This document shows positions 7,909 through 16,222 of a stretch of 33,808 bases of DNA, piece by piece. The translations under genes and the position numbers were made by a program. This stretch comes from CAYYNP01 sp964472545 (GTDB lineage: Bacteria > Planctomycetota > Planctomycetia > Pirellulales > Thermoguttaceae). Positions within the stretch are counted from its first letter, which is position 1; each line of letters begins with the position of its first letter. The notes under the pieces were generated by a model. The model saw only the letters and a program-made list of their open reading frames with translations. It ran no database searches and was not told the origin of the DNA. The DNA is taken from positions 1-33,808 of the forward strand of contig CAYYNP010000076.1 of the NCBI GenBank assembly GCA_964472545.1, read 5' to 3'.

Positions 7909-9327
7909 TCAGCCGCTCAACGGTTCGTGGTGGTAGACGTCCCAGCCGAGATACGTCTCAAAGGCCTCGCGTAGGATGTCGGCGACCGTCGACGCGTTGA
8001 CGGCGACGTGGTGTTCGAAGCCGGCGGTGCAGACGAATCGCAACAACTTCTGTAGCCGCGGCACCCGGGCCACCGCCCGAGCGCCGAACGTGCGCAGTTC
8101 GTCGGCGGTCAATTCGCCCTCGCCGACGTAGCCGCGGATGACGCCGTGGCGATCGTCGGTCGTCAGCCGGGCGAACGAGAGCGGTCCGTCCGGGGCGCGG
8201 CCTTCGAGCGTCCCGTACGTCTTCTCTTCGCCAAGAATCGAGCCTAAGATCGGGGCCGTGCTGATGCACGCCTCGGGCAGGAACGACTTGGCCCAGTTGC
8301 CGCAGTGAAAGAGCACGCACTTGTCCGAGTCGTCGCCGTAGTTGTTGTTCCAGTCGACCAACGCACTGGGCGTGCCCGAGGCGAGTTGCAGAGCGTACAT
8401 CGAGAGCACGCCGGTCACGTCGACCTCGCACGCACTGGGCATCAGCCGCTGGCTCATCATGCTCATCAACGTGCAGACGTTCACTCCGTAGTTCTCTTGC
8501 ACCGAGGTCCAGCATTGGATCGCCGAGGCGTCCAGAGCGTTCTCGTCCATCCAGCCATCGATCACGACGGCCAGTTTGGCCATCCGCTCAAGTCTATCTG
8601 CCGGCACGCCGTCGGTCGTGGCGTAAGCATGCATCGCGTCGAGCCGGATCTTCACCTCGGCCTCGCCGGCGTCGAGACGATCCGCCCGGCCCAGGATCTC
8701 GGACAGATCGACCGTCGTCACGCTGATCCCGTTGGCCTCGAGAATCTTCTCGCTATATCGCACCGTATTAAAAGCCCCAGGCCGGGCACCGATCGCTCCC
8801 AGCCGGGCGCGGCGCAGCCCGCCAACCACACGACAGATTGCGACGAACCGCCCGAGATCGGCCCGAAAGGCGTCGCTTCGCGGATGGACGACGTGGGCCC
8901 GCGTGAGCGAAAACGGAATGCCGGCCTGCACCAGGTTGTTGGTGACCGAGATCTTGCCGCAGAAGGCGTCGCGGCGGTTGGCCGGGTCGAGCTTGGCCGG
9001 GTCGTCCGGATAGGCCTGCACCAGCACGGGAACGTCCAAGCCGGAGAGCTTCAGCGTGTCGGCCACGCCCTTCTCATCGCCGAAATTCGGCAGCACGACC
9101 AACACGCCGTCGATCTGTTCGGCCTTCGAACGAAACAGCGCAGCACACTTCTGCGCGTCGGCGTAGGTCTCGACGCCCCCCAGTTTGCTCTCTTCTTCGG
9201 CCAGCATCACCGCGTCGACTTCCAGTGAGCGAAAGACCTCCACCACGTCCTGCCGTGCCTCGCAGACCAGATGATCGGGAAAGAAATCCCGATTGCCGAT
9301 GATGACCGCAAGGGTCGCAACCGCCAT
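7909..9327 (-). CDS. sugar isomerase, L-fucose/L-arabinose isomerase superfamily
   Basis: A 472-residue protein with the two-part FucI/AraA-like layout: an N-terminal Rossmann-type region (LVVLPNFGDEKGVADTLKL) and a C-terminal catalytic part. Likely Mn-binding residues are Glu301 in SACEVDVTG, Asp325 in SALVDWNNNY and His439 or His440 in AGFEHHVAV. The family interconverts aldoses and ketoses in the cytoplasm. It is the first gene of the operon and has a good GGAGAG site before the ATG at 9327. It is shorter than E. coli FucI (591 residues) and not close enough to either FucI or AraA to name the substrate. The product probably feeds the FGGY kinase encoded three genes downstream. Confidence 0.87.
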   Translation of the reverse strand: MAVATLAVIIGNRDFFPDHLVCEARQDVVEVFRSLEVDAVMLAEEESKLGGVETYADAQKCAALFRSKAEQIDGVLVVLPNFGDEKGVADTLKLSGLDVPVLVQAYPDDPAKLDPANRRDAFCGKISVTNNLVQAGIPFSLTRAHVVHPRSDAFRADLGRFVAICRVVGGLRRARLGAIGARPGAFNTVRYSEKILEANGISVTTVDLSEILGRADRLDAGEAEVKIRLDAMHAYATTDGVPADRLERMAKLAVVIDGWMDENALDASAIQCWTSVQENYGVNVCTLMSMMSQRLMPSACEVDVTGVLSMYALQLASGTPSALVDWNNNYGDDSDKCVLFHCGNWAKSFLPEACISTAPILGSILGEEKTYGTLEGRAPDGPLSFARLTTDDRHGVIRGYVGEGELTADELRTFGARAVARVPRLQKLLRFVCTAGFEHHVAVNASTVADILREAFETYLGWDVYHHEPLSG

Positions 9328-9606
9328 TGGTTCTCTCCGTCCTGGGATACTCAGTTCGAGTCAGCGTATACACGACGATGCGTGCGGTAGGGCCGCTACC
9401 ATCGTCTGGAATCTGCCGATGGCGGTAAGCCCGTGTGGCCGGTTTGTGGGCCGGTTGGAAGTCAACTCACCGGGAACCCCACGCCGGCGTCTGTTGTCGA
9501 ATTGGCGCACAATCCCAAGCATACGGGAATTGGCCTTCAAATCCAAGGCAGGCCTGCAAGGTCTTTTCGGCCTTGGGTTGCGTCGGTACGGAGGTCTGCC
9601 TCGGGT
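9328..9606. other. intergenic region upstream of the sugar operon
   Basis: This 279-bp gap separates the propeller gene (stop at 9607) from the isomerase start. On the minus strand a TATACG box (9370-9365) lies about 38 nt before the ATG and is a possible -10, but no good -35 accompanies it. ATTGGCGCACAAT (9501-9513) is an imperfect palindrome that could be an operator. No regulator gene adjoins the operon, so both sites are weak suggestions. Confidence 0.3.
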
Positions 9607-12600
9607 TCACTCTTCCAAACAGATTACCCGGCCGTCGCGCGTAGACACGTAGAGGCGGCCTGCCGCGGCAGCCATGCCGTCCCAGACGGGCGGCGAGTCG
9701 AGCTTGACCTTGCTGACGGGTGTTCCGGTTTCGGCGTCGAGAATATGGAGTTCACCTCCGGCACGGCCCTCGAAAGTTGCCCAAGGATCGTCCGGCTGCA
9801 CGTTCGCCGGCGGGCCGGCCGCGGCCACGCGTTTCTCGCCGGCGACCATCGCCCAGGGATAGATCGGGAAATGGAGATGCCGCCAGATGGCTTTCGACGG
9901 CGGCTGGCGCGATTTGCCGTAACGTGATCCTCGCGGATCCGCCGAATCCGTGGCGCGTTTGTCGGCCCTCGACGTGGTGGCGAACAACAGGCTGCCGCCG
10001 ACGTGGAGGTTCGGATTCGCCAGCCAGCTCGGCCCCTCGCCGTCGAGGCCGGCCACACGCTCGGTCGATCCGCCGGCGGGAACGTGGAACGTCTGATTCG
10101 GGCCGCCGGGCAGATTGGCCGCCGCAACATAGGCCCGGGTGCCGTCGAAGGCGATCAGGTTTCCCTTGGCCGAAGCAACGTTCGACTTGAAATGCCAGAA
10201 GGCCCGGTGAAACCAGCGCCGATTGGCGAATCCGCCGTCGGCGGCCAACGTCGGTTGGGTCGACGCCAAGGCCGCCGGCCACACGTCGTTCACTTCGGGC
10301 GATAGATCGAGCTTCCGCTTCCGCAGGTAGACACCGACACCGTCGGTGGTCAGGATGTCTGCTAGAGCACCCTCGGGCAAGTTTCCGGTGGTCTTGGTAT
10401 CGGTCTGGATTTCGTGGATATGCTGAACGTCGAGCAGCTTTCCGGTGGCCGCGTCCAGGGAGTAGGCGTAGACGCCGTTGTCCAGCACCGATGTCCGCCC
10501 GGCCACGAAGTAGGCCACGCCGCCGCTGACCAGCACGCTGCCGCAGACGGGCCAGCGGCTTTCGAGTTGGCCGAAGGCAACGATACGGCGATCCTCGGGT
10601 GCGGCGTTGAATTGCCAAACCGCCGCTCCGTCGCTCGCCCGCAGGCAATAGACCCGCCCGTCGCGGCAGCCGAAGAGCAAGTGTCCCTGCCACACGGTTG
10701 GCGGTGAATCGACACGCCCGGCGGCCGTGAACGCCCAGGCCTTCTTGCCGGTTGCTGCGTCCAAGGCGATGATCTGGTGTGTGTCTACCGACGCCACGAG
10801 GACCATTCCGGCGGCGATCACCGGGGCGGAACACGTGCTCGGCAGTCTCACGTGCCACGACACCTTGGAGGCCGCGGGAATCGGGCTCGTCGCCATGGCG
10901 CTGCGCATCGCGTCGTGCCGGAACGTAGGCCAATCGGAGGAAGCACGCTCGGGTGACGACGCCAAAGGGGCATCGACCTTGCCGTACGCCGGGCCTTCGA
11001 TCAGCCTGCCCGTGGAAGGCGTGGCCGGCCTCTCCCGACGCGCCTCGCCCGAAGACATCGCCAAAAAGCCGCGAGGCTGAAACTGCATGTAGCACTGGCA
11101 GTGGTCGGGCGGTCGATAGACCAGCCCGTTGCCGAGCACGTGCCCCGAGCGGCAGCCGGTGCGCATCCAGTGGTGCAGCGTGAGCTCTCCCGTGCGAAAG
11201 TCGACAAACTCCGCGCCGCGGCGGCCGAGCACGGCGTAGTTCACCGTGGCCCGGTTCGGGTAGCAACGGTGATGGTGGCCGACGTTCAGGGCCTTTTCGA
11301 TGTTGTGCACGACTTTCTCTTCGCCGGTAGCGGCGTCGAGCCCGATGAGCGTCATCGCCTTGCGATCGGGCAGCCAGACGGTCTGGCCGATTGCGAACAC
11401 GTCGGGCCAATCGATATAAGCGATGGGCGTCGCCTTGTCGTTGCGCCATAGCTCTCGGCCGGTCGCCGGATCGACCGCCTGCAGAATCGCTGCGGTGCCG
11501 TGCTTCATAGCTCGGGCGGGCGTCAGGTGCAGTACGAACAGACGCCCGCCGTGGCAGATCACGGTGTGCACGTTTTCGCTGGCCAACAGGTGATAGAGGT
11601 TGCCGACGTTTGTCTCCGCTTCCCTAGATGTCGGCAGCACCAGACGATCGATCCGCCAACGCCGCTTTCCCGTTTGAAGATCCAAACCGACGACGTGCTT
11701 CTCGTCGATGAGGAAGACGCCCTGCTCGGCAACGGTGAGATTCAGATGCCGCATCGACGCCATGCGGTCGATCTTGGCCGCGCTGCCGACGAACGGCCCG
11801 GACTTCCATCGCACGTCGCCCGTTGCTGCCTCGATTGCCCAGACGTGCTTTCGCGACGCCGGCGGGCGATTGCCCGTCGGTTCCGGACGGACGCCCTCAC
11901 CGGGCCACGGACGCTGGGGCCGATCGTTGATGCAGACGTAGAGCACGCCGTCGTGCAGCACGAATTCGTCGGCGTGTTCCGTGCCTTCATAGGTCATCAC
12001 CGTCTTGCCGGTGTCGGCTGCCATGGCGGTGACCGGGGCGTCGAAACCGAGCGTGACGTAGACGCGGTCTGCTTTGGCGACGAGACGTTTGCGCACGTGC
12101 AACGGGTGGTTGAACCTTGCCGCGTGGCTTTCGGTCCAGTAGCTCCAGGCGGCCGATCCCCAGTCGCGCATGTCCCGCTTCCAGAGCAGCAGGCCGTTGA
12201 ACGCATCGCGGGCCACCAGCCGCCACTTGCCCGGCATGCCGGAAAAACCGAGCGGGGCCTCGTCGACGATGGCGAAGATCCGCCCGGCGGAGGTGACCGT
12301 GGCCGTAATGCTGGGCTCGATGCCGTGATGCCGCTGGAAGATCGGCCCGCAAACCCACTGCAAACGGCTCGGCGGCCCGACGCGCTCGTCGTGCGAGACC
12401 ATATTGCCCGCCGCCGAATAGCGAAAGTGCGTCCACTCATCGATCTCCGCGGGCCACGGCCTGACGGTCTTCTGCCAGGAGTTTGCACCTTGGCCGTCGC
12501 GTAGGCGGACCAACATCACGCCGCCGGGGGCCAACACGCGCAACCCGTCGTCGCGACGTATTGCATCGCCGTCCTCCACGACGAGCAGGTTCACCAGGTT

Positions 12601-12912
12601 GTCCGCATAAGGCAGTTGCCCACCCGAGAACTGCTCGATCGACACGCGGCCGTAAAGACCTCGCGATTGCACGTACCGTCGCGCCCGCTCGACGTTGGCC
12701 GCATCGGCGTCGAGACGGTGAACGAGATATCGATCGTCGGCACCAAGCTCAGCCGTCAACGTCGCGTCACCGCCGACGTGGACCACCAGCCCACCGGCCG
12801 TTTGGGCCGCACGCAGAAGTTCGCCGTCCGCGGCGGCTTCCACCGTCGCGGCATGCACACCTGGGGCAAACAGAAGCAGGGCAATCGTCGATACTCGGTC
12901 GGCGAGCTTCAT
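9607..12912 (-). CDS. exported methyltransferase-like/PQQ-type beta-propeller fusion
   Basis: 1101 residues. The ATG at 12912 is preceded by AAGGAG 8 nt upstream and starts a signal peptide (MKLADRVSTIALLLFAPGVHAA). Residues roughly 30-150 resemble a class I SAM methyltransferase fold: VVHVGGDATLTAEL as motif I, YLVHRLDADAANVERAR, then LRVLAPGGVMLVRLRDG. The remainder is a quinoprotein/BamB-like propeller with many repeats of the form DAATGKKAWAF or DLQTGKRRWR, and blades such as GRVYCLRASDGAAVWQF. Similar fusions are, to my recollection, common but uncharacterised in planctomycetes. Because the signal peptide sends it outside the cytoplasm, where SAM is not expected, the methyltransferase-like part may be structural or bind something else. 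Catalysis by the propeller is also unproven. Confidence 0.82.
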   Translation of the reverse strand: MKLADRVSTIALLLFAPGVHAATVEAAADGELLRAAQTAGGLVVHVGGDATLTAELGADDRYLVHRLDADAANVERARRYVQSRGLYGRVSIEQFSGGQLPYADNLVNLLVVEDGDAIRRDDGLRVLAPGGVMLVRLRDGQGANSWQKTVRPWPAEIDEWTHFRYSAAGNMVSHDERVGPPSRLQWVCGPIFQRHHGIEPSITATVTSAGRIFAIVDEAPLGFSGMPGKWRLVARDAFNGLLLWKRDMRDWGSAAWSYWTESHAARFNHPLHVRKRLVAKADRVYVTLGFDAPVTAMAADTGKTVMTYEGTEHADEFVLHDGVLYVCINDRPQRPWPGEGVRPEPTGNRPPASRKHVWAIEAATGDVRWKSGPFVGSAAKIDRMASMRHLNLTVAEQGVFLIDEKHVVGLDLQTGKRRWRIDRLVLPTSREAETNVGNLYHLLASENVHTVICHGGRLFVLHLTPARAMKHGTAAILQAVDPATGRELWRNDKATPIAYIDWPDVFAIGQTVWLPDRKAMTLIGLDAATGEEKVVHNIEKALNVGHHHRCYPNRATVNYAVLGRRGAEFVDFRTGELTLHHWMRTGCRSGHVLGNGLVYRPPDHCQCYMQFQPRGFLAMSSGEARRERPATPSTGRLIEGPAYGKVDAPLASSPERASSDWPTFRHDAMRSAMATSPIPAASKVSWHVRLPSTCSAPVIAAGMVLVASVDTHQIIALDAATGKKAWAFTAAGRVDSPPTVWQGHLLFGCRDGRVYCLRASDGAAVWQFNAAPEDRRIVAFGQLESRWPVCGSVLVSGGVAYFVAGRTSVLDNGVYAYSLDAATGKLLDVQHIHEIQTDTKTTGNLPEGALADILTTDGVGVYLRKRKLDLSPEVNDVWPAALASTQPTLAADGGFANRRWFHRAFWHFKSNVASAKGNLIAFDGTRAYVAAANLPGGPNQTFHVPAGGSTERVAGLDGEGPSWLANPNLHVGGSLLFATTSRADKRATDSADPRGSRYGKSRQPPSKAIWRHLHFPIYPWAMVAGEKRVAAAGPPANVQPDDPWATFEGRAGGELHILDAETGTPVSKVKLDSPPVWDGMAAAAGRLYVSTRDGRVICLEE

Positions 12913-12953
12913 GCGGGTTCTCCTTCGTAGCGGCCAGCGTTCTTCTTCGGTAC

Positions 12954-12962
12954 ATCGTAGCA
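12954..12962 (-). promoter_or_regulatory. extended -10-like box for the propeller gene
   Basis: On the minus strand the sequence reads TGC-TACGAT, fitting a TGnTAnnnT extended -10. It lies 42 nt before the ATG at 12912. No clear -35 was found. The same motif precedes two other genes in the window at a similar distance. Confidence 0.4.
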
Positions 12963-13300
12963 TCCGGCGACGTGTGATTCGAGTGGCCGCCGTCTGGCCG
13001 CCGATCTGGTGCCTCTTGCACTCGAGCCGGCACTTGCCCGAACGAGGGGTAATACCCGAGGCATGCACGGCCCGGCGCCCCCGGAAACCTCCTCCCGTTC
13101 CTTGACCGTAGCCAAGAGAGTATGGCCAACATGGTTGCTCCGGCGAAGACTCAGGAACCATGGGTCGTCCTTGCTCATGGAAGCGAGGAAGTAGGAAACA
13201 TGGCGCTTGGATACCGTTGGCGTTGCAGTGCCGTGTGCTTCACCCCACTCACCCGTTTACCGTATGTTCGCCGACGGACCTAGGCCACGTCGCCCATTCG

Positions 13301-13309
13301 TGATACGAT
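13301..13309 (+). promoter_or_regulatory. extended -10-like box for the HzsA-related gene
   Basis: The plus strand reads TGA-TACGAT, about 40 nt before the GTG start at 13349. The predicted leader would be some 30 nt long and includes the GGAGG site. No consensus -35 is visible. Confidence 0.4.
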
Positions 13310-13348
13310 AGCGTAGTCGATCATTCTCACTATCTCTGGAGGATAGCC

Positions 13349-16159
13349 GTGCCCAGGATTGCAATTCTCTTCGGGTGCCTCGTGGGAATTGTGCTCACGT
13401 CATCCGCCGCCGTCGCCACGGAGATTGCGGAGGTCAACGATACTCAAACTGGGCCGGCCTTGCGTTATTCGCCGGGCTGGACGGCGTGGCAAGGTCCCCA
13501 GGCACGCGGCGGTTCGCTGCACTACGCGAATCGAGACGGCGATTCTGCCGAGTTCACGTTCGTGGGTACGCGCGTCGATCTGATTCACAAGACCGGCCCC
13601 GACTGCGGCATCGCCCGGATTTCGATCGACGGTGCCGAGACTCGGCTGCCGGGAACGGCAACGGCGGAGTGCGACACGTACTCACCCGCGGTCGAGTGGA
13701 ACCATCGGACCGTGCTGGCCGAGAAGCTCGCACCCGGCGAACACACGATCCGCATCGCGGTTACCGGCCGGTGCCACGAGCGGTCTTCGAACACCTACGT
13801 GCAGATTGTGGGATTCGACGTCGACGATTCGAAGTGGCACACCCGGGCGGACGAGCAGCGCCGTCGAGAACAGGCCGAACTCGCAGCCCAACTGGCCGGC
13901 TATCGCGATCGTTGCCCGCCGATCGCGTTCGTCAAGCGGCATCACTTTCGCTCGCCGGGCGCCGGCGGCGTGTTGATCTGTTGGGACGTCTTCAGCCCCG
14001 GCGGCGGCATCTACACCTGCGACCCGAGGCACCCCGAGCGCGGCGAACGCGAGATCTTCCGCAGCGAGCAGGGCGTGGTCTTCGATATCAGCCTCTCGTA
14101 CGACGCCCGCAAGCTGCTCTTTTCCTGGATCGACCTCAGCCAGCCGGGCAAGGACTCGTTCCACGTTTACGAAATCAACGTCGACGGCACCGGCCTGCGG
14201 CAGCTTACGCACGGGCGCTTTCACGACGTCTGGCCGATCTACCTGCCGGACGGACGGATCTGCTTCGTATCGACCCGGGTGAAGTCGTTCTCGATGTGCC
14301 AGGACGCGGCGGCCTCGGCGATGCACGTGATGAACGCCGACGGCTCGGACATCCGGCGAATCCAATTCGGCACGCTGGCCGATTTTTCGCCCCACGTGCT
14401 CGACGACGGTTCGATCCTGTTCACCCGCTGGGAGTATCAAGACAAGAGCGTCTTTTCGGTGCAGAGCCTCTGGACGATCAACCCCGACGGCACACGGGTG
14501 AACCTCTTCTACGGCAACACGATCACGATCCCCAACACGATCTGGCAGGCAAAACCTATCCCCGGCACGCGCAAGGTGCTTTGCACCATGGCTCCGCATC
14601 ACCGGAACCTGGTTGGGGCGATCGGGATCCTGGATCGGCAGCTCGGCGTGGAGAATCCGGCGGCCTTGACGAACATCACGCCGGAGATCCCCTACGTGCC
14701 GACGACCGACCTGCATTGGCAGCCCGGCGATCGGCTCTTCTATTGGTCGTATCGCGACCCGTATCCGATCGATCGCGAGCTGTTCCTGGTCGCCTACGGC
14801 GGGGGCGGCGTAGAGCGCTACCGGCTGCACTTGATGGACTATCAGGGCCGCAAGTTGCCGTTGTGGGAAGATGAGGCGATCTCGTGCTTCAATCCGGTGC
14901 CCCTGGCGCCGCGAAGCCGTCCGCATCGCAACTGGGGGCAACCGCCGGCCGATGCAGACTTCGGCACGTTCCTGGTGACGGACGTCTATCAGGGGCTCGG
15001 CGGCGTTCGGCGGGGAGCGGTCAAGCACCTGCGGGTGATGTCGACCGTGCCCAAGCCGACCAACAACCGCGGCGCCCGGGCGTATTATATGGGCCACGAC
15101 ATCGTCGATCCGGTGATCGGGGCCGGCACTTTCTACGTGAAACACAACTACGGCACGGTGCCGGTCGAAGACGACGGCTCCGCCTATTTCAAGGCGCCCG
15201 CGGGCACGGAACTCTACTTCCAGGCGCTCGACTCCTCGGGCAAGGAACTCTGCCGGATGGGATCGCTGACGCAACTCATGCCCGGTGAGCACCAGAGCTG
15301 TATCGGCTGTCACGAACCGCGGCATTCGGCCCCGCCGATTCGCCCGGCGGCGGTTATCGCGGCGCGCAAGGCCCCGGTCGAGATCACGCCGCCGACCTGG
15401 GGCGCCGGGCCGGTAGATTTCGCGAGCCAAGTGCAGCCGGTGCTCGATCGGTATTGCGTGGAGTGCCACGGTGGTGTCGATCCCGACGGCGGCGTCGATC
15501 TCTCCGGCGACAAAACGCGGCACTTCAACATGGCCTACGACAATCTGGCCCAACGTTCGCTGGTGCAGTTCTTCTACCTCACGCCGCCTCAGGAAGAAAC
15601 GGGCAACTTCCGGCCGATGGCGACCGGGTCGTACGTCAGCCGGGTGGTCGAGTTGATCGAAGGGAAGCACGGCGACGTCAACGTCGACCCCGAAAGCCGG
15701 CGGAAGCTCTACACGTGGATCGACGCCAACGTGCCCTACTACGGCACGTACGAACACACCCGGCCGGGCACGTCCGGCTCGCGCGACGCCTGGGCCGGTG
15801 CGTGGAGCAAGCAGTTCGAAGCGACGTTCGCCGAGCATTGTGCCGACTGCCACGGAGGGCTCGATATGCGCTACAACCGGCAATCTACCTGGGTGAATCT
15901 CACGCATCCCGAGACCAGCCGCGTGCTCGCCGCCCCGCTGGCCAAGCCGGCCGGCGGCTTGGGGCTCTGCAAGGCCAAGGACGGCAAGCAGCCGATGCAA
16001 CTCGACGACAAGTCGCACCCGATCTACACCGCGATGCTTCGTGCGATTACCGAAGGCAGCAATGCGTTGGCGGCCAATCCTCGCATCGACATGCCCGGCG
16101 CCAAACCGGCACCCTACCAGCAAGACTTCGGCGGCCTCTTCCGCGGCGGGGGGCGGTGA
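13349..16159 (+). CDS. HzsA-related protein, tri-haem, with N-terminal ligand-binding-like domain
   Basis: 936 residues starting at GTG with GGAGG 6 nt upstream and a signal peptide (IAILFGCLVGIVLTSSAAVA). Residues about 30-160 look like a galactose-binding-type beta sandwich. Residues about 190-520 form a propeller with Tol-like blades (HVYEINVDGTGLRQLTHG; HVMNADGSDIRRIQFG) of the kind found in the middle domain of hydrazine synthase alpha. The C-terminal part has three CxxCH c-haem sites: CIGCH (651), CVECH (703) and CADCH (831). Hydrazine synthase belongs to anammox bacteria, and nothing here suggests anammox, so a different redox role in the periplasm is likely. The gene ends in four in-frame stops supplied partly by the inverted repeat that follows it. 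Confidence 0.82.
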   Translation: MPRIAILFGCLVGIVLTSSAAVATEIAEVNDTQTGPALRYSPGWTAWQGPQARGGSLHYANRDGDSAEFTFVGTRVDLIHKTGPDCGIARISIDGAETRLPGTATAECDTYSPAVEWNHRTVLAEKLAPGEHTIRIAVTGRCHERSSNTYVQIVGFDVDDSKWHTRADEQRRREQAELAAQLAGYRDRCPPIAFVKRHHFRSPGAGGVLICWDVFSPGGGIYTCDPRHPERGEREIFRSEQGVVFDISLSYDARKLLFSWIDLSQPGKDSFHVYEINVDGTGLRQLTHGRFHDVWPIYLPDGRICFVSTRVKSFSMCQDAAASAMHVMNADGSDIRRIQFGTLADFSPHVLDDGSILFTRWEYQDKSVFSVQSLWTINPDGTRVNLFYGNTITIPNTIWQAKPIPGTRKVLCTMAPHHRNLVGAIGILDRQLGVENPAALTNITPEIPYVPTTDLHWQPGDRLFYWSYRDPYPIDRELFLVAYGGGGVERYRLHLMDYQGRKLPLWEDEAISCFNPVPLAPRSRPHRNWGQPPADADFGTFLVTDVYQGLGGVRRGAVKHLRVMSTVPKPTNNRGARAYYMGHDIVDPVIGAGTFYVKHNYGTVPVEDDGSAYFKAPAGTELYFQALDSSGKELCRMGSLTQLMPGEHQSCIGCHEPRHSAPPIRPAAVIAARKAPVEITPPTWGAGPVDFASQVQPVLDRYCVECHGGVDPDGGVDLSGDKTRHFNMAYDNLAQRSLVQFFYLTPPQEETGNFRPMATGSYVSRVVELIEGKHGDVNVDPESRRKLYTWIDANVPYYGTYEHTRPGTSGSRDAWAGAWSKQFEATFAEHCADCHGGLDMRYNRQSTWVNLTHPETSRVLAAPLAKPAGGLGLCKAKDGKQPMQLDDKSHPIYTAMLRAITEGSNALAANPRIDMPGAKPAPYQQDFGGLFRGGGR

Positions 16160-16160
16160 T

Positions 16161-16222
16161 GATAGTAGTCATCTCGCTCCGCGAGATGTCACCTCGTCTC
16201 GCGGAGCGAGACGGCTACTATC
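16161..16222. repeat. large inverted repeat between convergent genes, possible two-way terminator
   Basis: The outer arms GATAGTAG (16161-16168) and CTACTATC (16215-16222) are perfect complements. Inside them each half carries a TCTCGCTCCGCGAGA-type block, in opposite orientation and itself nearly palindromic. The arms differ at a few positions, most of which can pair as G-U in RNA. It fills the 58-bp gap between two convergent genes, so a bidirectional terminator is plausible, though no T tract follows. The TAG TAG in each arm provides stop codons for both genes. It resembles a dispersed REP-like palindrome, which only a genome search can show. Confidence 0.8.

Larger units (their letters stand above)
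12913..13348. other. 436-bp divergent intergenic region
   Basis: The region separates the minus-strand propeller gene from the plus-strand HzsA-related gene. It contains no convincing coding sequence or RNA gene. Its only recognisable content is a pair of extended -10-like boxes, one facing each way, listed separately, plus the two ribosome-binding sites at its ends. Confidence 0.6.

Noticed and set aside
9540..9606. Terminator after the propeller gene
   Set aside because: A short CAAGG/CCTTG stem and a GCAGGCCTGC palindrome exist, but there is no T tract and the stems are weak.
13682..16123. 813-residue open frame on the minus strand, opposite the tri-haem protein
   Set aside because: It is the antisense shadow of a well-supported gene with haem motifs and a signal peptide; its translation is Arg-rich and His-rich without domain features.
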